A stretch of 64,000 nucleotides of DNA from UBA6168 sp964573725 (GTDB lineage: Bacteria; Bacteroidota; Bacteroidia; Chitinophagales; Saprospiraceae). The translations under genes were made by a program, and so were the position numbers. The notes under the pieces are model-generated. The model was given only the letters and a program-made list of their open reading frames with translations. It was not told the origin of the DNA and did not search any database. Shown one piece after another: positions 34,838 to 43,800 of this stretch. Numbering within the stretch: the first letter of the stretch is position 1; every line of letters begins with the position of its first letter. The DNA lies in contig CAZNLJ010000007.1 in the NCBI GenBank assembly GCA_964573725.1, positions 62,001 through 126,000 of the forward strand, written 5' to 3'.

Positions 34838-36166
34838 ATGCAAATCACCAAGAAAGGCATCGTATGGTTCCGGCAGGACCTCCGGTTACACGACAATGAG
34901 GCGCTGACCAATGCCTTGTGCAATTGTGACGAGATCATTCCCGTGTATGTGTTCGACCCGCGGACATTTTCCGGGCGGTTGGGGCTGACCGGCCTGCCCA
35001 AGACCGGCGGATTCCGCCGGAAGTTCATCGTGGAGAGCGTCATGGACCTCCGGAAATCGCTGCGACGTCTGGGCAGCGACCTGGTCATCCTGTATGGGAA
35101 ACCGGAGGAGGAGTTGTTCCGGTTGGCCCTGGACAACCGTTGCAGTTGGGTCTTCTGCAACCGGGAGCGGACGGCGGAAGAGGTAAAGGTTCAGGATGCG
35201 CTGGAGAAAAAGCTATGGGCGGTCGGGCAGGAGGTCTGGTACACCCGGGGGAAACTGCTTTATTACACGGCCGACCTCCCGTTTCCGATTACCCAGACGC
35301 CGGAGGTGTTCACCCAGTTCAGGAAGGAAGTGGAACGGGCGGTCCCCGTTCGGGACCCATTGCCTGTGCCGGCCAGCTTGCCGGCCTTCGATCGGTCGAT
35401 CGAGACCGGGGAAGTGCCGGCGGAATTTTTGCAGGACCTGCCGGCCGACCTGCGGCCGAGCGGCACCTACACCTTCCTGGGCGGAGAAACGGCGGCGTTG
35501 GCGCGGTTGCGCTACTACCTGTGGGAGACCGACCTCGCGCAAACTTATTTCGAGACCCGGAACCAATTGCTGGGCAGCAATTTCTCCACCCGGTTTTCCC
35601 CGTGGCTGGCCCAGGGTTGCCTTTCCCCAAAGTTGATTTACCACGAGCTCAAGCGGTACGAGGCGGAACGGGGGGAAAACAAATCCACCTACTGGATTTA
35701 TTTCGAGCTGGTCTGGCGGGATTTCTTCCGGCTGATGGCCAAGAAACACGGTTCGGCCATTTTTCAAAAAGGAGGGATGCGCGGCAAGGTGGACCGACGT
35801 TGGACCGATGACCGCGAAAAGTTCCGCACTTGGGTGGACGGGGAGACGGGAGAAGCTTTCATCGATGCCAACATGAAGGAAATCGCCGCCACCGGGTTCA
35901 TGTCCAACCGGGGGCGCCAGAACGTCGCGAGTTACCTGGTCCACGACCTCAAGGTCAACTGGCAAATGGGGGCCGAATATTTTGAAAGCCTGCTGATCGA
36001 TTACGACGTGGCCAGCAACTGGGGCAACTGGAATTATGTGGCGGGTGTCGGCAACGACCCCCGGGAGGACCGGTATTTCAATCCGAAGACCCAGGCCGGC
36101 CGCTATGACCCCAAAGGAGAATACGTGCGCCATTGGTTGGCGGGACAGCATTCCGTTCCGGCGTGA
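34838..36166 (+). CDS. DASH-type cryptochrome / photolyase
   Basis: The 442-aa product starts 'KKGIVWFRQDLRLHDNEAL', the conserved photolyase N-terminus (antenna domain). The FAD-binding half includes 'WIYFELVWRDFFRLMAKKHG', 'GFMSNRGRQNVASYLVHDL', 'DYDVASNWGNWNYVAGVGND' and 'YFNPKTQAGRYDPKGEYVRH', all typical of CRY-DASH. These proteins repair cyclobutane dimers in single-stranded or looped DNA with blue light. I chose the ATG at 34838, which begins exactly at the family N-terminus; the frame is open from 34688. No methenyltetrahydrofolate or FAD synthesis gene is adjacent. Confidence 0.94.
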   Translation: MQITKKGIVWFRQDLRLHDNEALTNALCNCDEIIPVYVFDPRTFSGRLGLTGLPKTGGFRRKFIVESVMDLRKSLRRLGSDLVILYGKPEEELFRLALDNRCSWVFCNRERTAEEVKVQDALEKKLWAVGQEVWYTRGKLLYYTADLPFPITQTPEVFTQFRKEVERAVPVRDPLPVPASLPAFDRSIETGEVPAEFLQDLPADLRPSGTYTFLGGETAALARLRYYLWETDLAQTYFETRNQLLGSNFSTRFSPWLAQGCLSPKLIYHELKRYEAERGENKSTYWIYFELVWRDFFRLMAKKHGSAIFQKGGMRGKVDRRWTDDREKFRTWVDGETGEAFIDANMKEIAATGFMSNRGRQNVASYLVHDLKVNWQMGAEYFESLLIDYDVASNWGNWNYVAGVGNDPREDRYFNPKTQAGRYDPKGEYVRHWLAGQHSVPA

Positions 36167-36181
36167 CCGGGCGCGGAAGGG

Positions 36182-37099
36182 TCAGTTCTCGTGGAAGTGG
36201 GGTGCCGGCGGGACCGAACCGGCGAGCTGCCGCAGCACGAAGGCCGGGTCTTCCGGACGAAACCCCAGCGAGGCGAGCTTGCCGGTATCCAGCCGGAGGT
36301 CCGGTGGACGGAATGCCGGCATGGTGACCTCCGCCTGCGATTTCGAAAGGACGACGGCATTCGGAAACTGGAAATGTTTCTTGGCCAACACGGCGAATTC
36401 ATGCCGGGACATCGGAACATCCCCGCCCAGGTGAAAGGTGCCCGATGCATCCTGTTCCAACAACCGAAGCAGTCCCCGGGCCGCACAATCCGCCGATACG
36501 AAGCTGCGGACCTCATCCCGGAAGGCGGTGACCGGAAGGAAGGACAGCCAGGCCGACACCCATTGGTCCAGGAAACAAGCCGCGCTTCCCCCCGGATCGA
36601 TGCCATACCCGAACAAGACCGCCAGTCGGACAATGATGCTGTCCGGATGAATGGCCGACACCAATTTTTCCGCCGCCAGTTTTTGCCGCCCGTATTCGTT
36701 ACCCGGAATCGGCTCGTCGGATTCCCGGTAAGGTGCCCCCCTTCCGTCGAATACCTGTTCGCTGGAAGTGAAGATAAATCTAATGTGCCTGTCGGCACAC
36801 ATTTCCGCCAGGTCCGCCGTCGCCGCGACATTCAACCGGGCGGTTTCCTCCGGATTTTCCTCGCAGTGATTGGTTCCGGCGTGTGCGGCGAGATGGAGCA
36901 CCGCCGTGGGCTTCCATGACTTCAGCGTCCGCCAGGTTTGGTCCTTGGCCGTGAGGTCCAGGGGCACCTGCGTCAAATCAGGACCGGCGGCGGCGGAACG
37001 CCGGATGTAGGTGCCTACCATCCGCCAGCCTCTCGCACCCTGCTTGCAGAAGTGCCGGCCGAGGAAGCCGGATGCACCTGTTACCATCAATACCTTCAT
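36182..37099 (-). CDS. SDR family oxidoreductase, RmlD (dTDP-4-dehydrorhamnose reductase)-like
   Basis: The 305-aa extended short-chain dehydrogenase begins 'MKVLMVTGASGFLGRHFCKQ', the NAD(P)-binding GxxGxxG. It has 'AVLHLAAHAGTNHCEENPEE' and 'FTSSEQVFDGRGAPYRESDE', with catalytic Y in 'GNEYGRQKLAAEKLV' (YxxxK). This is the RmlD pattern: reduction of a nucleotide-linked keto sugar. No other rhamnose gene is next to it, so the substrate is uncertain. The ATG at 37099 is used because the Rossmann strand begins there; the upstream in-frame stretch looks untranslated. Confidence 0.88.
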   Translation of the reverse strand: MKVLMVTGASGFLGRHFCKQGARGWRMVGTYIRRSAAAGPDLTQVPLDLTAKDQTWRTLKSWKPTAVLHLAAHAGTNHCEENPEETARLNVAATADLAEMCADRHIRFIFTSSEQVFDGRGAPYRESDEPIPGNEYGRQKLAAEKLVSAIHPDSIIVRLAVLFGYGIDPGGSAACFLDQWVSAWLSFLPVTAFRDEVRSFVSADCAARGLLRLLEQDASGTFHLGGDVPMSRHEFAVLAKKHFQFPNAVVLSKSQAEVTMPAFRPPDLRLDTGKLASLGFRPEDPAFVLRQLAGSVPPAPHFHEN

Positions 37100-37386
37100 G
37101 TGGTCAAGATTGTGGAATGTCAATCCCTGGTTGCGCCGGCTGCGGAGCCGGGGAATCGGTGACAGGGAAGCTGTATCGGACAATACTACGGGATTCCGGA
37201 TACAGGAATCGTAAAATTAACGTCAAATGATTACTTTCGCACACCACGGGGTCAATGTCGGCGGGAAAAGCCATCCTACGCGTGCATCGGAGGGGCAGCG
37301 GTCGCTTCCGTTTCCCGAGGCCTCCCCGGAAGCCTGGCGCGCAAGGGGGCACAGCCCGGCCGGACAAGGCGGGACGGATAACCACG

Positions 37387-38577
37387 ATGAGAAACATGCC
37401 AAAACCAGATAATCACCCATACACGCTCATTGAGGACTTTCAGGCACTGGAGGACTTCCATCATCGGAACGCATCGGTCGAATGGATGAGTTTCGATACG
37501 GAATTCATAGGCGAACGCCGTTTCACGACGACCATCTGCCTGATCCAGGTCGCCACCACAGCGGGTTGTTTCCTGATCGACCCGATCAAGGTCCGCGATT
37601 TGGGGCCATTGGTCCGGATGTTGGAAAATCCGGACATCCTGAAGATCGTGCATGCCGGGGAGAATGATTTCCGGTTGTTTTACGCCCACTACGGCGTCCT
37701 TCCGCGGAATGTCTTCGATACACAGGTGGCCGCATCGTTCGCCGGGTACCGGCATCCGATCAGTTTCTCCAAGTTGGTCGATGCGGAAATCGGCATACAC
37801 GTCAGCAAAGGCCAGACGGTCACGGATTGGGAGAAAAGACCTTTCGACAGCAAGCAGTTGTCGTATGCCGTGGCCGATGTGGTGTACTTGGTGGAAATCT
37901 GGAAGAACCTGTCGGAAAAGCTGACCCGGTCGGGACGGCTGTCCTGGGCCCGGGAGGAATTCCGGGTGCTCGAGCAGGCGTCGACCTATACGCAGGACCC
38001 TTACAAGGAGGTACTCGAAAGCAACATGATCAAAGGCATCCGCAAGCGGGAGCAGGTATTCCTGCTCCGGTTGCTGCTTTGGCGGACCGAGGAGGCGCGG
38101 AAAAGGAACCATTCGAAGGAAATGGTCTTGCCGGCCAAGTACATCAATCCCATCGTCCGGGTCATCCATTCCGGAAAGGATGCCTTGACCAACAACCGGC
38201 GGATTCCGGATTCCGTGGTGCGGAAGTACAGCGACCTGTTCCACCGGTTCTACCAGGAGCCGGCCACTGCCGAGGAGTCGGATATCCTGCGGCAAATACC
38301 CAAGGATACGGTGGAGAACGATAAGGAAGCCATGTTGATGGAGATGCTGGACCTGCTGGTCCGTTACAAGAGCCTGGATGCCGGCATCTCCAACCAGCTG
38401 GTCCTGCCCCGGGGCGCCCTGCGGAGAATGAAGGACGACATGGACTACCTGGACCCCATGCTGGAGCAAGGCTGGCGAAGGGAATTCCTCGGGAAGGAGA
38501 TTGTCGAATGGTTCCGCCACCGGAAGAATCTGGTGATGGTATTCCGGGACGGCACGTTCGAGTTGAAGATGGTCTGA
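37387..38577 (+). CDS. rnd: Ribonuclease D
   Basis: This 396-aa 3'-5' exonuclease processes the 3' ends of tRNAs and other small RNAs. The DEDD exonuclease domain shows 'EWMSFDTEFIGERRF' (Exo I), 'ILKIVHAGENDFRLF' (Exo II) and 'QLSYAVADVVYLVEIW' (Exo III, Y-x3-D). An HRDC-like region occupies the C-terminal half ('VLPAKYINPIVRVIHSGKDA'). The ATG at 37387 is chosen; another in-frame ATG lies three codons later. The preceding 130 bases are also open in frame but do not look like RNase D sequence. Confidence 0.92.
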   Translation: MRNMPKPDNHPYTLIEDFQALEDFHHRNASVEWMSFDTEFIGERRFTTTICLIQVATTAGCFLIDPIKVRDLGPLVRMLENPDILKIVHAGENDFRLFYAHYGVLPRNVFDTQVAASFAGYRHPISFSKLVDAEIGIHVSKGQTVTDWEKRPFDSKQLSYAVADVVYLVEIWKNLSEKLTRSGRLSWAREEFRVLEQASTYTQDPYKEVLESNMIKGIRKREQVFLLRLLLWRTEEARKRNHSKEMVLPAKYINPIVRVIHSGKDALTNNRRIPDSVVRKYSDLFHRFYQEPATAEESDILRQIPKDTVENDKEAMLMEMLDLLVRYKSLDAGISNQLVLPRGALRRMKDDMDYLDPMLEQGWRREFLGKEIVEWFRHRKNLVMVFRDGTFELKMV

Positions 38578-38609
38578 GCTGTACTTCGGGGGGGCTTTTG
38601 CCCGGCTGG

Positions 38610-39038
38610 TCAGTCCGGCCGGAGTACAGGGGGGACCAGGGTATGGACAGCGTTTCGGCAGCCCTTGATATGACCGTCCTTTTGCAGGAAAGTTCCGAGG
38701 GAAAGTTCCGGGTCCGAACAAGCATGCAGCATCCGGGAAGGGGAGAGGTAGGACTTGCGGTGCCGGGATTCCAGCTCAAACGCGTAGGTAATCCCGTTTT
38801 CCGTACCGGCCAGCAGGTAATAGGCGTTTTCCGTTTTCACGATTTTCATTCGAACGACCGAGATTTCCAATCCGTAATGGACCCGGGAGAAAGCTTCGAT
38901 TTCCGCCCGCTCGATACGGAGCTTGTTGGGTCGGTCGATGGTTGCCACCAGCCGATTGGTTCCGGAGCACGCGGCGAATGCCAGCGACAAGACGACGAGG
39001 GAAATCCCACGCAGCGGCAGCGAGAAAAAGGTCGGCAT
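38610..39038 (-). CDS. Small lipoprotein of unknown function
   Basis: The 142-aa protein begins with a lipoprotein signal ('PLRGISLVVLSLAFAAC', lipobox F-A-A-C). After it come two to three predicted beta-strands ('LRIERAEIEAFSRVHYGLEI', 'ENAYYLLAGTENGITYAFEL') and a tail rich in Cys, His and Pro. No domain is recognised. Codon use and the clear lipobox support it as real. It starts 65 bases after the stop of the di-haem peroxidase gene on the same strand, so the two may be co-transcribed. Confidence 0.65.
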   Translation of the reverse strand: MPTFFSLPLRGISLVVLSLAFAACSGTNRLVATIDRPNKLRIERAEIEAFSRVHYGLEISVVRMKIVKTENAYYLLAGTENGITYAFELESRHRKSYLSPSRMLHACSDPELSLGTFLQKDGHIKGCRNAVHTLVPPVLRPD

Positions 39039-39103
39039 GATCGTCGGTTTAAGGGCGGTTGGAGTCATGAAGCACCAATCCAGGATGCGGGAGGTTGGAA
39101 ATT

Positions 39104-40438
39104 TCATGGACAGCCCAGGTCCTGTCTGGATTGGATATCATTGTTCGGGAAGCAATTTCCGGAAGGCAAGGAAGTCGGAACAAAGCGGGACATTTCCCGG
39201 TCGAACAAGGAACGTTCCAGGAACAACACCAGGTCGTCCACCTCTTGGGGGGACAAGTCCAGGGGATGGAATTGGCCGGCCAGCTGCTGGGCGGGCACCC
39301 GCGGATTTTCCGGGACACCCGCATTGAAATACGCCACCACATCCCGGAGGCTCCGTTTCGAAGAGCCGTGAAAAAAATGAGAGCCGCCGAACAGGTTGTA
39401 CAATTGCGGCACCTTGAACTTGTACATGTCCTCCGGCCGCTTGGTGAAACCGCCCCTGCCGAGGTTTCGTTCATCGTGGACATCCGTACGGATGGCCTGA
39501 CCGGTTTCGAACAGGTCTTTCACCCCGACCGCGTAGAAGTGGGTCGCGTTTTGGAAAGCTTTGCCATTGTGGCACTTGTAACAACCTGCTTTGGAGAAAA
39601 AGAGAATGGCGCCCCTTTTTTCGGCATCGGACATAGCGGATTCGTTGCCCCGAAGCCAATCCTGGAACGGTGCCCGGGACGGAATCAAGGTGCGCAGGTA
39701 GGCGGACAGCGCAAAGGCCAGGGTCCGGGAAGAATAGCGTTGTCCGGCCGGTACCTGGGGGAAGGCGGCATCGAAGATGTCCTTGTATCCCAGGCTGTCG
39801 GCCACGGCCGCGTCGATGAGCATGCGGTGGACGGACTGGACGGCGATGGTCTGGCTTTCCACACCGAGCAGCCCTTCGTGGTTGATTTCCGCATCATCCT
39901 TCCATTGCGCTTCCGTACCTGCATTGACGTGCGTGCCGCCGAACTTACCGGACCATGCGGTGTTGGTGACAAAGGCCACATTGCAGACGCTGAGCGCCCT
40001 GGCTCCCTGTACATCCGGTTCGTTGTCGTGATAGAAAACAAGTTTGGAACGACCTTCCCCGTTGAATCCGAATCCGGCGCCGCCGTCTGCGATACCTTGG
40101 GCGCGACCGGGCATAAAACCGGCATCCGGAATATGGCAGGAGGCGCAGGAGTAAGTGTTCCTGGCTTCCGGGTGTTGCGGGATGAGTCCGAGGCCGGTTT
40201 CATAGAAAAGCATCTTACCCAGTTCCACCTTGGCGGGGTTCAGCGGATTGGCGGGGTCCTGCGGGATGGCGGAGAAATCCGTTTCGTCCGGAAGCAGGAA
40301 GAAATCCTTGTTTCCGGTCGGTGCGGCCCGGTCCACCAACCGCGACAAGGAAGCGTCGAGGGAATTGCGCAGTTCGTCGTGGGTGCAGGCCTGGAGGGAC
40401 AGGACGGACAGCAACAGAAATGTTTTCAATGAATTCAT
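39104..40438 (-). CDS. Di-haem cytochrome c peroxidase family protein, lipoprotein
   Basis: This 444-aa protein has a lipoprotein signal ('FLLLSVLSLQAC') and two c-type haem sites, C-A-S-C-H near residue 97 and C-Y-K-C-H near residue 284. 'AKVELGKMLFYETGLGLIP' and 'RSVHNVAFV'-like strands ('ALSVCNVAFVTNTAWSGKFG') are typical of CcpA/MauG-like enzymes, which reduce hydrogen peroxide or oxidise partner substrates in the periplasm. The end ('LSPQEVDDLVLFLERSLFD') matches the family C-terminus. I chose the ATG at 40438, where the signal peptide starts. It diverges from the pseudo-helicase gene across a 374-base gap with promoter candidates in both directions. Confidence 0.92.
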   Translation of the reverse strand: MNSLKTFLLLSVLSLQACTHDELRNSLDASLSRLVDRAAPTGNKDFFLLPDETDFSAIPQDPANPLNPAKVELGKMLFYETGLGLIPQHPEARNTYSCASCHIPDAGFMPGRAQGIADGGAGFGFNGEGRSKLVFYHDNEPDVQGARALSVCNVAFVTNTAWSGKFGGTHVNAGTEAQWKDDAEINHEGLLGVESQTIAVQSVHRMLIDAAVADSLGYKDIFDAAFPQVPAGQRYSSRTLAFALSAYLRTLIPSRAPFQDWLRGNESAMSDAEKRGAILFFSKAGCYKCHNGKAFQNATHFYAVGVKDLFETGQAIRTDVHDERNLGRGGFTKRPEDMYKFKVPQLYNLFGGSHFFHGSSKRSLRDVVAYFNAGVPENPRVPAQQLAGQFHPLDLSPQEVDDLVLFLERSLFDREMSRFVPTSLPSGNCFPNNDIQSRQDLGCP

Positions 40439-40532
40439 GGGTGAAAATTTAGGCAAAGGTTGACCGGGAGGCATCCAAAATCTCGCCAAAAGCAAGCGGC
40501 ACAAGCGGTTCGGCTTCCATGCTGAGGGTATA

Positions 40533-40564
40533 CAAAGATAGTAAATTCATTGGAATCGGGGCAA
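40533..40564 (-). promoter_or_regulatory. Candidate promoter of the peroxidase gene
   Basis: Minus-strand TATCTTTG (plus CAAAGATA at 40533-40540) is a perfect -7 element, with a partial TTG 21 bases upstream (plus CAA at 40562-40564). It is about 95 bases before the ATG. Confidence 0.55.
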
Positions 40565-40701
40565 GCCGTCACGCGGCAGTCCATAATGGGGCTGACGCAT
40601 TCCGTCCGGGTATTCCGGGCCTGGGGACGAGTGCGCCGGCATGGGAATCGGAAAAGGTGCCGCCCGGGAAGCCGGCGCGGGGCAAGGCAAGCCCAACCAG
40701 A

Positions 40702-40733
40702 TTTGAAAGCGGCGGGAAAATGGTTTATCTTCG
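40702..40733 (+). promoter_or_regulatory. Candidate promoter of the pseudo-helicase gene
   Basis: TTTG at 40702-40705, a 20-base spacer and TATCTTCG at 40726-40733 (one mismatch to TAnnTTTG), 80 bases before the ATG at 40813. This suggests the gene is expressed. Confidence 0.5.
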
Positions 40734-40812
40734 CCGGATAAGGGCAGGTTTTCCGGTTTCGGGGGAGGGGAAAAAACAATCCGCAGCCGGAAACCGCCCG
40801 GGCGCAAGAACT

Positions 40813-43800
40813 ATGAGAAACGAAGACACCATCCAGGCGGAAACGGTATATAACAATGCGCTTCCGTATCACCTGAACAAAGCGGACCTCTGTCGGGTCG
40901 ACCAGCGGGAATCCGCATTTGCGGCAGCCCTTGTCCGGGAATTGCTGGTCGGAAGGTCGCCGGTTGTCCTGGATACGCGGGAGGCGGCGGCCGACAAGAT
41001 CCGGCACTTGTATTTCCATTCCCGCAACCAGGAAAAAGTATACGGCTACAAATCCTTCGGATTGGGTTACCCCTTATACGTCGACACATTTCGGGGAGAG
41101 CTGTCGGTAGCGCCCTTGTTGATTTGGCATCTGGGAATGGAGCCGGCGCAGGGGAGTACGCGGAGTTGGGTATTGCGGCGGACTTCCGCACCGGTGGCCT
41201 GTCAATTGAACATGCACCTACGGGAGCTGATCCAGGAGAAATACGGCGTGGACCTGGCGTTTTCGTCCAAGGAGCGGGAGGCATCGCGGCAAGGAGGCGG
41301 GGGTTGGGTCGCCGCATTCGTCCGGCGCCTGGCGGAGCGTCTGCAAGCGGAGGAGCAAGGAAGCTGGGAGGAACCCGTACCGTCGCCGGGCATCGACCGA
41401 TTGGGAGCCTACACCCATCGGCCGGCCCTATGCTGGTCGGGTGTATTAAGCCAGTATCCCCCCCAGTACCCTACGGGCCCGGCAGACCAGGAGGAACCGG
41501 CGGCGACATGGCCGGCCGGGGAGGCGATAACCGCGAAAGAACCGTTTGTATTCGGCTGGCACACCACTACGCCGGAAGAGCAGACTGCCTTGGAGCGGGC
41601 GCATGCCCATCCGGTGTCGGCGGTAACGAGCGACGACGGCAACAGCCTGAACCGAACGGCCGCCAACCTGATATTGAATGCCCTGGCCAACGGGCAGCGT
41701 TGCCTCGTGGTAGCGGACCGCGCGCCGGTGTTGCGGCAAGTACAGCAATGGGTCGTCAAATCCGGCTTGTTGCAACAGCATTTCCTGATGCTCGACGGTT
41801 GGCACGACAGCACCACCTTGGGAGAATTGCTGCGGGTATCGGCGAAGGGCGCATCCGCAGAATCCGAAATCATCCCAGCTCATTTCCAGGAAGAAAAAAA
41901 CCGGTACCTGCGGAGCAAGGAACGCATGGACGCAGCCTATAGGGCGGTGCGAAGCGCGGTGTTCGGGGAAAGCGACTGGACGGATACCGTAGGCCGCTTC
42001 CTGGCCAGTCAGCGGATCGAGGGCAGGGAACTGCTCGGCAGCCAGCTGGGACATACCGGATTCGAGCTCTCGCAAGCGGAGTATGCGGAGATCCGGGACC
42101 GCCTCGGCTCTTGCCAGGCTTTGTTCCCCTCGGTCAACACATTGGGGCATCCGCTGACCGTCCTCCATTCCGACTGGTTCCGGGAAGATAAGGAGCCGGT
42201 CGAGGACGAGGCACTGGAAACATCCGTCCTGCGTTTCCTGGAACGGACCCAAGGGCTTCACTACCGGTATCTGCGGATACAGGAGGCCGTACTGGGCAAT
42301 TGGCGGACGGTACGGTTGCATGCATTCGAGCAATTGTCGGAACAAATACGAGCGGTCCGGGAAAATATATACCAGTATGAGGACCGGTACGGTACCTCCT
42401 TCCGGACAGCCGGCGCCGGGAAGCTGGTTTTCATGAACTGGTTCCGGCTACGGCGAAGGGTTGTCCGGGAAGCGGTGGCGGAAGTGACGGCGGCCTATTT
42501 GGCGGTGATGGAACAATTCCGGCAAAGCGAGCTCTTTCCGTTCGAGTTCCGGCCCAGCCGGGATGGTCGGCACATCGGGTCCGTCCGTGCCAACCTGGAG
42601 GCTTTGGAAGCCGCCTTGCTCGGCTGGCGGGAAAGCCTGGACAGCTCCCTGCAGGATGCCGTCATGCGGTTGGATAGCCGGCAGCAGGACCTTACCCCGT
42701 CAAATGGTGAGGAGTTGCAAGGCTTGGAGCGGGAATTGGAAGACCTGTTGTCCGACCTGCAGGAGGCCGGACTATTCCAGCAGAAATTTGAGCGGCCGGG
42801 GTATTCCGTACGCCAGCAGCAGCGGAAACTGGAATCCTTGTCGGAATTGTTGGAAACCACCGCCATGCATCTCCGGGATTTTCAGGCTTTCCATGCCTGG
42901 CAAACCGTTTGGCTTTCCCTGACAGGGAAAGGCCGGCAAGTCGTGGGTGCCTTGGTCAAGGCGAGGCCGGCAGATTGGACGGCAGCCTTCGACAGTTGGT
43001 TCTTCAGCCAGCTGTTGCGCAAGGAGCGGCCTGCCGGATTGCCCACGGCGGACCATCTCGCGAAAGACACGGCGGAACGCTGGGCCGCATTGCGGCCCTT
43101 GTTGGTGCCGCAGATCCGTCGGATTTGGCAAGCACGCCGGGAAGCCGCCCTTCGCAAGCTGAAAAAGGAGAACAAGACCTTGTATGTCCGGCTGTTCGTG
43201 AAAGGGGTGGGCGGCGAGGCGACCGATACACCGGCGGAACAGTTCCGGGCAGGTTGGGAGACCATTTCGGAAGTCCTGCCGGTGCTTCTTACGACACCGG
43301 AGGCAGCCGCCGGGTTGTTGCAGGAGCGGAAGACCGGCTTGTACGATCAAGTCCTTATCCTTACCGCCGGGGGAATTTCGGTGGACAAGGCGGCGGAGCT
43401 TTCTTCCTATGGCCGGCGAACGGCCTTGTTCAGTTTACCGGCCGAAGACGGCGTGTTGGTGGCCTATCTGAGGGAGCGGGGGCTTCCCGTCACCCACCTG
43501 CCGGATATTCCCGTCTGGGAGGATGACAACATGGACACCTCGGTCAGGCCCCGTTGGCAGGTGGATGCCGTAGACGGAAGATATTCCGAGGCCGAAGACA
43601 CGAACGACACGGAGGCGCAATTCGTCGTCCGGCTATTGAACCAGGTCAAGCCGACGCCGCAGCAGGTGTATCCGACGGTCGGGATTGTCACCATGACCCG
43701 GGGGCAGCGGGACCGGATCCTGCAGTACCTGCTTGAGGTGAAACAGCGTCAGCCCATGGTTGCGGAAAAAATAGGCCAATTGGAGCGGAACGGGCTGGTG

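Larger units (their letters stand above)
40439..40812. other. Divergent intergenic region, peroxidase / pseudo-helicase
   Basis: No gene is supported. It holds one promoter candidate for each strand (listed separately), which fits two divergently transcribed genes. A long open frame from 40519 runs into the pseudo-helicase but is G+C-rich read-through with no domain. Confidence 0.6.

Noticed and set aside
37255..37386. N-terminal extension of RNase D
   Set aside because: The extra in-frame residues are Arg/Gly/Pro-rich and precede the conserved RNase D start; the ATG at 37387 fits the family.
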